From: Suilimivivens sp963618065
GTDB taxonomy: Bacteria > Bacillota > Clostridia > Lachnospirales > Lachnospiraceae
Assembly: GCA_963618065.1 (NCBI GenBank)
Contig: CAVERH010000008.1
Span: 10,346 to 74,345, forward strand
DNA length: 64,000 bases
Reading direction: 5' to 3'
Positions within the stretch are counted from its first letter, which is position 1. Every line of letters starts with the position of its first letter. A program made the translations under genes and the position numbers. Below, in pieces: positions 52,609 to 61,265 of this stretch. The notes under the pieces were generated by a model. It searched no databases, was not told where the DNA came from, and saw only the letters and a list, made by a program, of their open reading frames with translations.

Positions 52609-54279
52609 ATGAGAAGTGATTCTGTTAAGACAGGAACCGCGCAGGCTCCTCACAGAAGTTTGTTTAATGCGTTGGGATATACGGAGGAAGAACGCCGTCG
52701 TCCTTTAATTGGTATTGTGAATTCCTATAATGAAATTGTACCGGGACATATGAACCTGGATAAGATTACGGAAGCAGTAAAAATGGGTGTTGCCATGGCA
52801 GGTGGAACACCGGTGGTATTTCCGGCTATTGCAGTATGTGACGGAATTGCCATGGGACATGTCGGAATGAAGTATTCTCTGGTAACGAGAGATCTGATTG
52901 CCGATTCCACAGAGTGTATGGCAATGGCACATGGGTTTGACGGACTGGTCTGCATCCCGAACTGTGATAAGAATGTACCGGGACTTTTAATGGCTGCTGC
53001 CAGAGTCAATATTCCGACCATCTTTGTATCCGGTGGACCGATGCTGGCAGGACACGTGCACGGCTGTAAGAGAAGCTTATCTTCGATGTTTGAGGCAGTC
53101 GGAAGTGTTGCTGCCGGAACAATGACCATGGACGAGCTTTCCGAGTTCGAGGAAAAGGTCTGCCCGACCTGCGGATCCTGCTCAGGAATGTATACCGCAA
53201 ACTCTATGAACTGTCTGACAGAGGCACTGGGTATGGGGCTTCGCGGTAATGGAACGATCCCTGCTGTATATTCTGAAAGAATCCGTCTTGCAAAGCATGC
53301 CGGAATGCAGATTATGGAACTTGTTAAAAACAATATCTGTCCGAGAGACATTATGACCGAAAAGGCATTCCTGAATGCTCTTACCGTAGATATGGCACTG
53401 GGATGTTCTACGAACTCCATGCTTCATCTTCCTGCAATTGCACATGAAGCAGGTGTGAAATTAAATCTGGATATTGCCAATGAATTATCCGCAAAGACAC
53501 CGAACCTCTGTCATCTGGCACCTGCAGGTCCGACCTACATGGAAGACTTAAATGAAGCAGGCGGTGTCTATGCAGTAATGAAGGAGCTGACTAAGAAGGA
53601 TCTTCTTTATACCGATCTTCTTACCGTAACCGGTAAGACCGTAGGCGAGAACATCGCCAATGCAGAGAACCTCAATCCGGAAGTCATCCGTCCGATTGAC
53701 AATCCGTATTCTGCAACCGGCGGTATTGCCGTATTAAAGGGAAATCTTGCACCGGATTCCGGTGTGGTAAAGCGTTCCGCAGTTGTGCCCGAAATGATGG
53801 TACATGAAGGACCTGCAAGAGTATTTGACTGTGAAGAAGATGCCATTGCAGCCATTAAGGGCGGTAAGATCGTAGCAGGTGATGTTGTTGTGATCCGTTA
53901 CGAAGGACCGAAGGGCGGCCCCGGTATGCGTGAAATGCTGAATCCGACTTCTGCAATCGCAGGAATGGGACTTGGCTCTTCCGTAGCTTTAATTACAGAC
54001 GGACGTTTCTCCGGTGCATCCCGTGGTGCCTCCATCGGACATGTTTCTCCGGAGGCAGCCGTTGGCGGACCGATTGCCCTTGTGGAAGAGGGAGATATCA
54101 TCAGCATCAACATTCCGGAAAATACCCTCAACATGAAGGTATCTGACGAAGAATTAGCAAAGAGAAGAGCAAAGTGGCAGCCAAGAGAGCCTAAGGTAAC
54201 TACAGGATATCTGTCCCGATATCGTGAACTGGTAACCAGCGGTAACCGTGGAGCAATCCTGGAAGTACCTAAGAAATAA
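52609..54279 (+). CDS. ilvD: Dihydroxy-acid dehydratase
   Basis: This Fe-S enzyme of valine, leucine and isoleucine synthesis is 556 residues long. It has CDGIAMGHVGMKYSL, PNCDKNVPG, CPTCGSCSGMYTANSMNCL and the C-terminal TDGRFSGASRGASIGHVSPE. The three cluster cysteines are present. Start ATG 52609 follows TTTAGGAGG. It is 57 bases after leuB in the same direction. Confidence 0.97.
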   Translation: MRSDSVKTGTAQAPHRSLFNALGYTEEERRRPLIGIVNSYNEIVPGHMNLDKITEAVKMGVAMAGGTPVVFPAIAVCDGIAMGHVGMKYSLVTRDLIADSTECMAMAHGFDGLVCIPNCDKNVPGLLMAAARVNIPTIFVSGGPMLAGHVHGCKRSLSSMFEAVGSVAAGTMTMDELSEFEEKVCPTCGSCSGMYTANSMNCLTEALGMGLRGNGTIPAVYSERIRLAKHAGMQIMELVKNNICPRDIMTEKAFLNALTVDMALGCSTNSMLHLPAIAHEAGVKLNLDIANELSAKTPNLCHLAPAGPTYMEDLNEAGGVYAVMKELTKKDLLYTDLLTVTGKTVGENIANAENLNPEVIRPIDNPYSATGGIAVLKGNLAPDSGVVKRSAVVPEMMVHEGPARVFDCEEDAIAAIKGGKIVAGDVVVIRYEGPKGGPGMREMLNPTSAIAGMGLGSSVALITDGRFSGASRGASIGHVSPEAAVGGPIALVEEGDIISINIPENTLNMKVSDEELAKRRAKWQPREPKVTTGYLSRYRELVTSGNRGAILEVPKK

Positions 54280-54354
54280 AAATATAAGAAATACAGATTG
54301 TAGATTATAGTGAGGGCTTTGAAGAGTTTATTCTGATATAAGGAGGAGACTTCC

Positions 54355-56034
54355 ATGCAGTTGACGGGAGCTGAAATTGTAGTTGAATGTTTAAAGGAAC
54401 AGGGAGTAGATACGGTATTTGGTTATCCGGGCGGAACCATTCTGAATGTATATGATGCTTTATATAAGCATTCCAATGAGATCCGTCATATACTGACCTC
54501 CCATGAGCAGGGTGCGGCTCATGCCGCAGATGGTTATGCAAGAGCGACCGGAAGAGTCGGGGTGTGTCTTGCAACAAGCGGACCGGGGGCTACGAACCTT
54601 GTAACCGGTATTGCAACCGCTTATATGGATTCCGTACCGATCGTTGCCATTACCTGTAACGTAAACCTTCCCTTACTTGGCAAGGATACCTTCCAGGAGG
54701 TGGATATTGCCGGTGTGACCATGCCGATCACGAAGCACGGCTATATTGTAAAAGATATTACAAAGCTGGCGGATACAATCCGTAAGGCCTTCCGGATCGC
54801 AAAGGAAGGAAGACCGGGACCGGTGCTTGTGGATATTACCAAGGATGTAACGGCCAACACCTGTGAATATGAAAAGAAGGAGCCTCTTCCTTTTAAAAAT
54901 TCCTGTAAATATACTGATGCAGATATTGAGAAAGCCGTTGCTCTGATGAAAGAAGCAAAGAGACCGTTTATCTATGTCGGCGGCGGTGCAGTGATTTCCG
55001 GAGCCTATCAGGAAGTGCGGGAGCTTGCTGAAATTCTGGATACTCCCGTATGCGATACCCTGATGGGAAAAGGTGTCATGGACGGACACGATCCCAAATA
55101 TACCGGTATGATTGGCATGCATGGAACCAAGGCATCGAACTTTGGGGTCAGTGAGTGTGATCTTCTGATTGCTCTTGGTGCGCGTTTCTCAGATCGTGTA
55201 ATCGGAAATGCAGCGAAGTTCGCTTCGGGTGCTAAGGTATTGCATATTGATATTGATGCCGCAGAGATTGATAAGAATATTAAGACGACGGCTTCCGTAG
55301 TCGGTGATCTGAAAGAAATTCTGACAAAAATCAATGAAAAGCTGCCAAAACAGCAGCATACGGAATGGATGGCACATATTGAAGACCTGAAAGAAAAGTA
55401 TCCGCTTTCCTATGATCCTTCGAACTTATCCTGTCCGTATCTCATGCAGGAAATTGACCGTATAACCAGGGGCGAAGCGATTATTACAACCGATGTCGGA
55501 CAGCATCAGATGTGGGCCTCCCAGTATTATACCTATTCTATGCCGAGAACCTTCCTCTCTTCCGGCGGACTCGGAACGATGGGATATGGGCTTGGAGCCT
55601 GTATCGGAGCACAGCTTGGACAGCCGGATAAAATCTGCATAAACATCGCAGGTGATGGTTGCTTCCGTATGAATATGAACGAGCTTGCAACGGCAAGTCA
55701 TTATAATATCCCGATTATTGAAGTGGTGATCAACAACCATGTGCTTGGTATGGTACGTCAGTGGCAGACGCTCTTTTATGGTAAGCGCTATTCCCAGACC
55801 GTATTAAGTGAGCAGGTGGACTATTGCACGGTTGCAAAAGGACTTGGCTGTGAAGCCATCCGTGTATCGACGAAGGAAGAGGTTGCAGATGCCATTCAGA
55901 AGGCCATTGATTTAAAGAAACCGGTTCTGATTGAATGCATTATTCCGGAGGATGACAAGGTATTTCCGATGGTTCCTGCCGGAGCGCCAATCAGCGAGGC
56001 GTTTGATGCATCCGATATGAATGGTCATGGCTGA
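54355..56034 (+). CDS. ilvB: Acetolactate synthase large (catalytic) subunit
   Basis: This TPP/FAD enzyme joins pyruvate to pyruvate or 2-oxobutyrate. The 559-residue protein has FGYPGGTILNVYDAL, SHEQGAAHAADGYARATG, a central FAD-binding domain and the TPP motif GDGCFRMNMNELATASHYNI. Length and motifs fit biosynthetic IlvB. The small regulatory subunit ilvN, usually adjacent, is absent downstream, where a terminator follows. Partner and feedback control must therefore be encoded elsewhere. Confidence 0.95.
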   Translation: MQLTGAEIVVECLKEQGVDTVFGYPGGTILNVYDALYKHSNEIRHILTSHEQGAAHAADGYARATGRVGVCLATSGPGATNLVTGIATAYMDSVPIVAITCNVNLPLLGKDTFQEVDIAGVTMPITKHGYIVKDITKLADTIRKAFRIAKEGRPGPVLVDITKDVTANTCEYEKKEPLPFKNSCKYTDADIEKAVALMKEAKRPFIYVGGGAVISGAYQEVRELAEILDTPVCDTLMGKGVMDGHDPKYTGMIGMHGTKASNFGVSECDLLIALGARFSDRVIGNAAKFASGAKVLHIDIDAAEIDKNIKTTASVVGDLKEILTKINEKLPKQQHTEWMAHIEDLKEKYPLSYDPSNLSCPYLMQEIDRITRGEAIITTDVGQHQMWASQYYTYSMPRTFLSSGGLGTMGYGLGACIGAQLGQPDKICINIAGDGCFRMNMNELATASHYNIPIIEVVINNHVLGMVRQWQTLFYGKRYSQTVLSEQVDYCTVAKGLGCEAIRVSTKEEVADAIQKAIDLKKPVLIECIIPEDDKVFPMVPAGAPISEAFDASDMNGHG

Positions 56035-56094
56035 ACTGTTACTATGGTTGAGTAATGAAACTTCCAAGAGGAGTTACCAAAAGAAGTTCTAAGT

Positions 56095-56135
56095 GAGGAC
56101 TTTCCGGAATATTTTACAGGAAAGTCCTTATTTTT
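56095..56135 (+). terminator. Terminator after ilvB
   Basis: The perfect 10-bp stem AGGACTTTCC / GGAAAGTCCT has a 13-base loop and is followed by TTATTTTT. Confidence 0.88.
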
Positions 56136-56149
56136 AGGGAGTATACTGC

Positions 56150-57556
56150 ATGAATAAGGCATTGGCGAAGGGATTCGGAATCGGAATTCTGCTTATTATC
56201 ATATCGGTTTTGTGCATGTATCTGGGACTGGCGTTTTATTACAGGAATGGCTTTTCCTATAATACGTGGATTAATGGTATCTACTGTACAGGCAAAACCT
56301 TAAATGAAGTCAATGAAGAATTGCAGGAGAAGTCTGCCTATTGGGGGCTTACGATTACAGACAGTGATGGTAATACCTATACGATCCCTGCACAGGAGGT
56401 TTCTCTTTCCATGGATTATCTTCCGGGGCTTAAGGCTTTTTATGAGCAGCAAAGTCCGATGCTCTGGATTGACAATATGCTCGGAGGTAAGAAGAATCAT
56501 GAAGTCCTTCCCGCAGTTTCTTATCAGGTGGAGACGTTTGAAAAAGAAGTAGATGAGCTCCCGATCTTTACTGGCATCCGTCCGGAAAACCGCAGGGTAA
56601 AGCTCTGTAAAGGCCCCCAGGGGTATTATCTGTTAAATGAAAGATCCCATGTGTTAAATGAAGAGAAGACAAAAGAATATATTAAAAGAGCATTTGACAG
56701 CTTTCAGGGAGAACTGGATCTGGAGGCGGCAGGGTGCTATGAGGATCTTCCGCTTACGGAGCAGATGAAGGAGGATGCTGCACTGTATGAAAAGGTGTGT
56801 GCCTTTCAGGAATGCGGCAGCGGCATTGTGTATGTGATGGGTGAGGATGAAGTGAAGGTGGATGCTTCTGTCACCTGTAACTTTATAAAACTGGATGAGG
56901 ATGGCGGTTTTCTGCTGGATGAAAACGGAGATCTCATTGCAGACAGGAATAAGATCGATGCCTTTATTGATCAGCTGGCCGATGAATACGATACCGTTGG
57001 TATTGCCCGTGAATTTATGGCTACCCGTGGGGAAAAGGTGATTGTCGAGGGTGGAATCTATGGAAATCAGATTGACCGGGATGCCGAAAAGGAATATCTC
57101 TATCAGGCCTTTTGTGAGAAAAAGACCGAACGGCATGAACCGGAATACCTGCAAAAAGCGCTATATCAGGGAAAGAACGATATTGGATCTACTTATATTG
57201 AAGTCGATATGACGGAACAGAAAATGTATTACTATGTGGATGGTGTCTTAAAGCTCGAAACCGATGTAGTGACGGGAAATACGAGCCTTGGACACGGAAC
57301 TCCGTCTGGTACCAATTATGTTTATAACAAGCAGCGGAATCGGGTATTGCGTGGAGCAGATTACGCTGCTCCAGTGAAATACTGGATTCCGGTTTATAAG
57401 GCAATCGGGATTCATGATGCTTCCTGGAGAAAGAATTTTGGCGGTGAAATCTATAAGACGAATGGATCTCACGGCTGTGTGAATACCCCGACCGATCAGG
57501 TCGCAGAGCTCTATGATATGGTGGAAATCGGAACGCCCTGTGTGATGTTTTATTAA
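56150..57556 (+). CDS. L,D-transpeptidase (YkuD) with PG-binding domain
   Basis: The 468-residue membrane-anchored protein has one helix (about 10-30), a peptidoglycan-binding-4-like domain (about 50-340, including LNEVNEELQEKSAYWGLTIT) and a C-terminal YkuD domain. The catalytic motif is HGCVNTP with the His/Cys pair in SHGCVN, preceded by GHGTPSGTNYVY and YWIPVYKAIGIHDA. It forms 3-3 crosslinks or anchors proteins to peptidoglycan. It is a single gene between terminators and the serC promoter. Confidence 0.9.
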   Translation: MNKALAKGFGIGILLIIISVLCMYLGLAFYYRNGFSYNTWINGIYCTGKTLNEVNEELQEKSAYWGLTITDSDGNTYTIPAQEVSLSMDYLPGLKAFYEQQSPMLWIDNMLGGKKNHEVLPAVSYQVETFEKEVDELPIFTGIRPENRRVKLCKGPQGYYLLNERSHVLNEEKTKEYIKRAFDSFQGELDLEAAGCYEDLPLTEQMKEDAALYEKVCAFQECGSGIVYVMGEDEVKVDASVTCNFIKLDEDGGFLLDENGDLIADRNKIDAFIDQLADEYDTVGIAREFMATRGEKVIVEGGIYGNQIDRDAEKEYLYQAFCEKKTERHEPEYLQKALYQGKNDIGSTYIEVDMTEQKMYYYVDGVLKLETDVVTGNTSLGHGTPSGTNYVYNKQRNRVLRGADYAAPVKYWIPVYKAIGIHDASWRKNFGGEIYKTNGSHGCVNTPTDQVAELYDMVEIGTPCVMFY

Positions 57557-57574
57557 AGTAAATTGCTAAAGCGG

Positions 57575-57603
57575 TTGACGAATGGAACATAAGAGTATAA
57601 AAT
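57575..57603 (+). promoter_or_regulatory. Promoter of serC-serA
   Basis: TTGACG (57575-57580), a 17-base spacer and TAAAAT (57598-57603) put the transcript start near 57610. The palindromic element at 57632-57724 then lies wholly in the untranslated leader. Confidence 0.7.
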
Positions 57604-57631
57604 AAATTTTTGATAGCATTATTCAGATTTT

Positions 57632-57724
57632 GTAACTATTCAGAATAAATCATGGCATATGTCCGCTTGAATGCAAGCATTCATCGTCCATACGGCCATA
57701 ATTTGCATGGCTCTGAATAGTTAC
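57632..57724 (-). mobile_element. Full-length 93-bp palindromic miniature element (MITE-like)
   Basis: The ends are perfect 13-bp inverted repeats, GTAACTATTCAGA at 57632-57644 and TCTGAATAGTTAC at 57712-57724. The centre is TGAATGC-AA-GCATTCA, and the two halves are near-palindromic between. It is flanked by an exact 8-bp direct repeat, CAGATTTT (57624-57631 and 57725-57732), as left by transposition. It has no coding capacity. Partial copies lie at 5703 and 21801 in the opposite orientation. A transposase with matching ends was not found in the window. Confidence 0.9.
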
Positions 57725-57754
57725 CAGATTTTACATGAGCAGGAGGAGAAGAAA

Positions 57755-58837
57755 GTGGCCAGAGTGTATAACTTTTCAGCAGGTCCCGCAGTTTTACCTG
57801 AAGAAGTACTGAAAGAAGCTGCAGATGAGATGTTAGATTATCAGGGAAGCGGTATGTCCGTGATGGAAATGAGCCATCGATCTAAGACCTATGATCATAT
57901 CATCAAGGAAGCAGAGAAGGATCTGCGTGAACTGATGAATATTCCGGATAATTATAAGGTACTGTTCCTTCAGGGCGGTGCAAGCCAGCAGTTTGCCATG
58001 ATTCCCATGAACCTCATGAAGAATCGTAAAGCAGCCTACATCGTTACCGGTCAGTGGGCGAAGAAGGCATATCAGGAAGCTAAGATTTACGGAGAAGCAA
58101 TTGAAGTAGCATCCTCCGCAGATAAGACCTTTTCCTACATACCGGATTGTTCAGATCTTCCGATCCCTGATGATGTGGATTATGTATATATTTGTGAAAA
58201 CAATACCATTTACGGAACGAAGTATAAGACCCTTCCGAATACCAAGGGACATACCCTTGTTGCGGATGTATCTTCCTGTTTTCTGTCTGAGCCGGTAGAC
58301 GTTACCAAGTATGGTGTGATCTACGGCGGCGTACAGAAGAATATCGGACCGGCCGGTGTAGTTATTGTGATCATCCGTGAGGATCTGATTACCGAGGATA
58401 CCTTACCGGGAACACCGACGATGCTGAAATATAAGATTCATGCAGATAATGATTCCTTATACAACACCCCTCCGGCTTACGGAATTTATATTTGCGGTAA
58501 GGTATTCAAGTGGCTGAAGAAGATGGGCGGCCTTGAGAAGATGAAGGAGATCAATGAGAAGAAAGCCAGGATTCTCTATGATTATCTGGATGAAAGCAAG
58601 CTGTTCAAGGGAACTGTCCGCAAGGAAGACCGTTCTTTGATGAACGTACCTTTCGTAACCGGTTCCGAGGAACTTGATGCCAAGTTTGTAAAGGAAGCAA
58701 AGGAGGCCGGCTTCGAGAACTTAAAGGGACACCGTACCGTTGGCGGTATGCGTGCAAGTATCTATAATGCAATGCCGATTGAGGGTGTTGAGAAGCTTGT
58801 GGAATTTATGAAGGATTTTGAAGCGAAAAACTTATAA
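57755..58837 (+). CDS. serC: Phosphoserine aminotransferase
   Basis: This PLP enzyme makes 3-phosphoserine from 3-phosphohydroxypyruvate. The 360-residue protein starts RVYNFSAGPAVLPEEVLKEA and has GASQQFAMIPMNL and the PLP-Lys region GGVQKNIGPAGV, ending in a small C-terminal domain. GTG 57755 is eight bases after AGGAGG (57741-57746); an in-frame ATG at 57671 lies inside the mobile element and would add 28 foreign residues. It is followed after 16 bases by serA. The element in its leader may alter expression. Confidence 0.95.
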   Translation: MARVYNFSAGPAVLPEEVLKEAADEMLDYQGSGMSVMEMSHRSKTYDHIIKEAEKDLRELMNIPDNYKVLFLQGGASQQFAMIPMNLMKNRKAAYIVTGQWAKKAYQEAKIYGEAIEVASSADKTFSYIPDCSDLPIPDDVDYVYICENNTIYGTKYKTLPNTKGHTLVADVSSCFLSEPVDVTKYGVIYGGVQKNIGPAGVVIVIIREDLITEDTLPGTPTMLKYKIHADNDSLYNTPPAYGIYICGKVFKWLKKMGGLEKMKEINEKKARILYDYLDESKLFKGTVRKEDRSLMNVPFVTGSEELDAKFVKEAKEAGFENLKGHRTVGGMRASIYNAMPIEGVEKLVEFMKDFEAKNL

Positions 58838-58853
58838 GATTGGGGAGAGAGCC

Positions 58854-60017
58854 ATGTTTAATTATTATTGCTTAAATCCGATCGCACAGGTTGGATTGAA
58901 TGATTTTACCAGTGATTTTGAAAAGACCGATGAAGTGAATCGTGCAGAAGGTATTCTGGTTCGTTCCGCAGTCATGCATGATATGCAGTTTGACGAAAAG
59001 CTTCTTTGTATCGCAAGAGCAGGTGCCGGAACCAATAATATTCCGTCAGACCGCTGCGCACAGGAAGGAATCGTTGTTTTCAATACACCGGGTGCGAATG
59101 CGAACGGCGTTAAGGAGCTTGTTATTGCAGGTATGCTGCTTGCAAGCCGTGATATTTTAGGTGGTGTGAACTATGTTTTATCCGATAAGGACAATCCTGA
59201 TATTGCAAAGGCTGCAGAAAAGGAAAAGAAGAAATTCGCCGGTACAGAAATTCAGGGCAAAAAGTTAGGCATCATCGGACTTGGAGCCATCGGTGTAAAG
59301 GTCGCAAACGTTGCAAAGCATCTTGGCATGGAAGTATATGGTTATGATCCGTATGTGTCTGTTAATGCTGCATGGAACTTAAGCCGTGATGTCAAGCATG
59401 TGCTGAATGTGGAGGATATCTATTCGAATTGTGATATCATTACCATTCATGTACCATTACTGGATTCCACGAAAGGCATGATCAATGCCGATGCCATTTC
59501 CAAGATGAAGGACGGCGTCATCATTCTGAACTTTGCAAGAGATCTGCTCTGCAATGAACAGGATATCTTAGATGGAATCAAGGATGGTAAGATCCGTAAG
59601 TATGTATCTGACTTCCCCAATCCGACAACAGCAGGTCAGGAGGGCTGTATCGTAATTCCTCATCTGGGTGCTTCTACCGAGGAATCCGAGGATAACTGTG
59701 CGAAGATGGCGGTTAAGGAAATGATGGAATACTTAAACAACGGTAACATCCAGAACTCCGTAAACTATCCGAACTGTGATATGGGTGTCTGCGAAACCGC
59801 AGGACGGGTTGCCATTTTCCATAAGAATATTGCCAACATGATTACGAAATTCTCCGCATGCTTTGGAGATGCAGGAATCAACATCGCCAACATGATTAAC
59901 AAGTCCAGGGGCGAGGTTGCTTATTCCATGTTCGACATCGAAAGCCCTGCTACAGAAGAGATTCTGAAAAAACTAAAGGCAGTTGATGGTGTATTCCGTA
60001 TAAGAGTTGTGAAATAG
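58854..60017 (+). CDS. serA: D-3-phosphoglycerate dehydrogenase
   Basis: This is the first step of serine synthesis. The 387-residue protein has the segments ARAGAGTNNIPSDRCAQEGI, GLGAIGVKVANVAKHLGMEV (NAD motif), ILNFARDLLCNE and PHLGASTEESEDNCA, with the catalytic His. A C-terminal ACT domain (about 315-387) includes ANMITKFSACFGDAGINIANM. This short form lacks the ASB domain. ATG 58854 follows GGGGAGAG. It closes the serC-serA unit before a terminator. Confidence 0.95.
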   Translation: MFNYYCLNPIAQVGLNDFTSDFEKTDEVNRAEGILVRSAVMHDMQFDEKLLCIARAGAGTNNIPSDRCAQEGIVVFNTPGANANGVKELVIAGMLLASRDILGGVNYVLSDKDNPDIAKAAEKEKKKFAGTEIQGKKLGIIGLGAIGVKVANVAKHLGMEVYGYDPYVSVNAAWNLSRDVKHVLNVEDIYSNCDIITIHVPLLDSTKGMINADAISKMKDGVIILNFARDLLCNEQDILDGIKDGKIRKYVSDFPNPTTAGQEGCIVIPHLGASTEESEDNCAKMAVKEMMEYLNNGNIQNSVNYPNCDMGVCETAGRVAIFHKNIANMITKFSACFGDAGINIANMINKSRGEVAYSMFDIESPATEEILKKLKAVDGVFRIRVVK

Positions 60018-60047
60018 CGTGGATGAAATTTTGAACTGAATTGTCAG

Positions 60048-60089
60048 ACCGGGATATTTCTTTACGGAAGTGTCCCGGTATTTTGTTTT
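60048..60089 (+). terminator. Terminator of serC-serA
   Basis: A 13-bp stem starting ACCGGGA and closing TCCCGGT (two wobbles, loop TTTACG) is followed by ATTTTGTTTT. Confidence 0.88.
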
Positions 60090-60135
60090 ATGGTATTTTT
60101 GAATGATTATCATTGATGAAAGAGGTAAGTGCTAT

Positions 60136-61113
60136 ATGAAATTGAGAATTTATCTGATGACCTTGTTATCGCTGGCTTTGCTGTGTACCGGATGCAGCAC
60201 ACAGAAAGCAGGAGCTGATACGGTTCAGGAAGAAAAAGAAACCTTGGCAGGTACAGAAGCTAATGAGAGTGGAGTAAATGAAGAATCAAATGAAGAATCA
60301 AATGAAGAACAAAATGAAGCAAATGAGGATTCTGTTCAGGAATCAGATGAAGCGGTGAAAATAGATTTTTTCCATGACTATTCCGAGGAGATTGGAGCAG
60401 AAGTTGATGATGCAGTATCGGTTTCTGCATCTTTACAGGAAGAGCTTGCCAATATTGAGCAGCTGGAACAAAAGTATAATACGATGGCAGACTCGGCATT
60501 GACACAGGATGAAATGAATGCGTCATCCCGATGGCTCTTTACCATATGGGATGCAGAGTTAAACAGTCTCTGGAACAGGTTCAGTGATGCTGCAAACCAG
60601 CAGACTAAGGAAGAGGTTTTAGAAGAGCAAAGACAGTGGATTGAAATGAAAGAGGAAGCAACCTTATTAAGTATTGGAAGCAGTGATGAGAATGGCAGTA
60701 TCTATCCACTTCTTCAGAATTCATTTTTAGAGGACATCACCAAAAACAGGGCATATGTTCTTGCAAACAAACTTGCAGAAATAAAGGAAGAGAGCTTTAC
60801 GATGCCGGAAGCTTCTAAATATGGTCTTTATGTCGATAACCAGGGAACCGGAAGCGTTTATAGCTCTTTGATTACCAGACAGAATCTGGCGGGAGAAGAT
60901 GAAGCAGTCATTTCTATTTTCAGACTGGGAGAGACGAGAGGGAGCTTTGCTGATCGTGGAACCGGAGAGTTTGACTATACATCCGAGGACGGAGTAGTTC
61001 AGGGAATCATTAAAATTAATGGATGGAACGGTGCAAGCTTTGAAGTGACTGCAATATCAGAAGATTCGCCATTTTCACCAGGCGATATATTTGAATTTCC
61101 GTTCGTGTTTTAA
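60136..61113 (+). CDS. Lipoprotein with LprI/DUF1311-like domain
   Basis: The 325-residue protein has a lipoprotein signal with lipobox LCTGC. A low-complexity Asn/Glu/Ser linker follows, with a short repeat (NEESNEESNEEQNEANED region). The domain around 110-210 contains LNSLWNRFSDAAN...QRQWIEMKEEA, which resembles the DUF1311/LprI family of proteins, some of which inhibit lysozyme. The remaining C-terminal domain is unassigned. ATG 60136 follows AGAGG at longer spacing; upstream residues do not look like part of the signal peptide. The extracellular role is unknown. Confidence 0.6.
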   Translation: MKLRIYLMTLLSLALLCTGCSTQKAGADTVQEEKETLAGTEANESGVNEESNEESNEEQNEANEDSVQESDEAVKIDFFHDYSEEIGAEVDDAVSVSASLQEELANIEQLEQKYNTMADSALTQDEMNASSRWLFTIWDAELNSLWNRFSDAANQQTKEEVLEEQRQWIEMKEEATLLSIGSSDENGSIYPLLQNSFLEDITKNRAYVLANKLAEIKEESFTMPEASKYGLYVDNQGTGSVYSSLITRQNLAGEDEAVISIFRLGETRGSFADRGTGEFDYTSEDGVVQGIIKINGWNGASFEVTAISEDSPFSPGDIFEFPFVF

Positions 61114-61265
61114 TGCAGAAGTATTTGGAGTCCAGTAAACAACACTGCAAAGACAGGGGAATTTAAAAGTAAAAACTATCCAATCGGTGGGGGCATTACG
61201 AAACTCAATCTGTTATGATAAAAATAAGGATGTAAAATGCAGCATAACGTCATATCGGAGGGAGT

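Noticed and set aside
57671..57754. N-terminal extension of SerC from ATG 57671
   Set aside because: The extension is encoded by the mobile element, has no ribosome binding site and is absent from the SerC family; GTG 57755 has an ideal AGGAGG.
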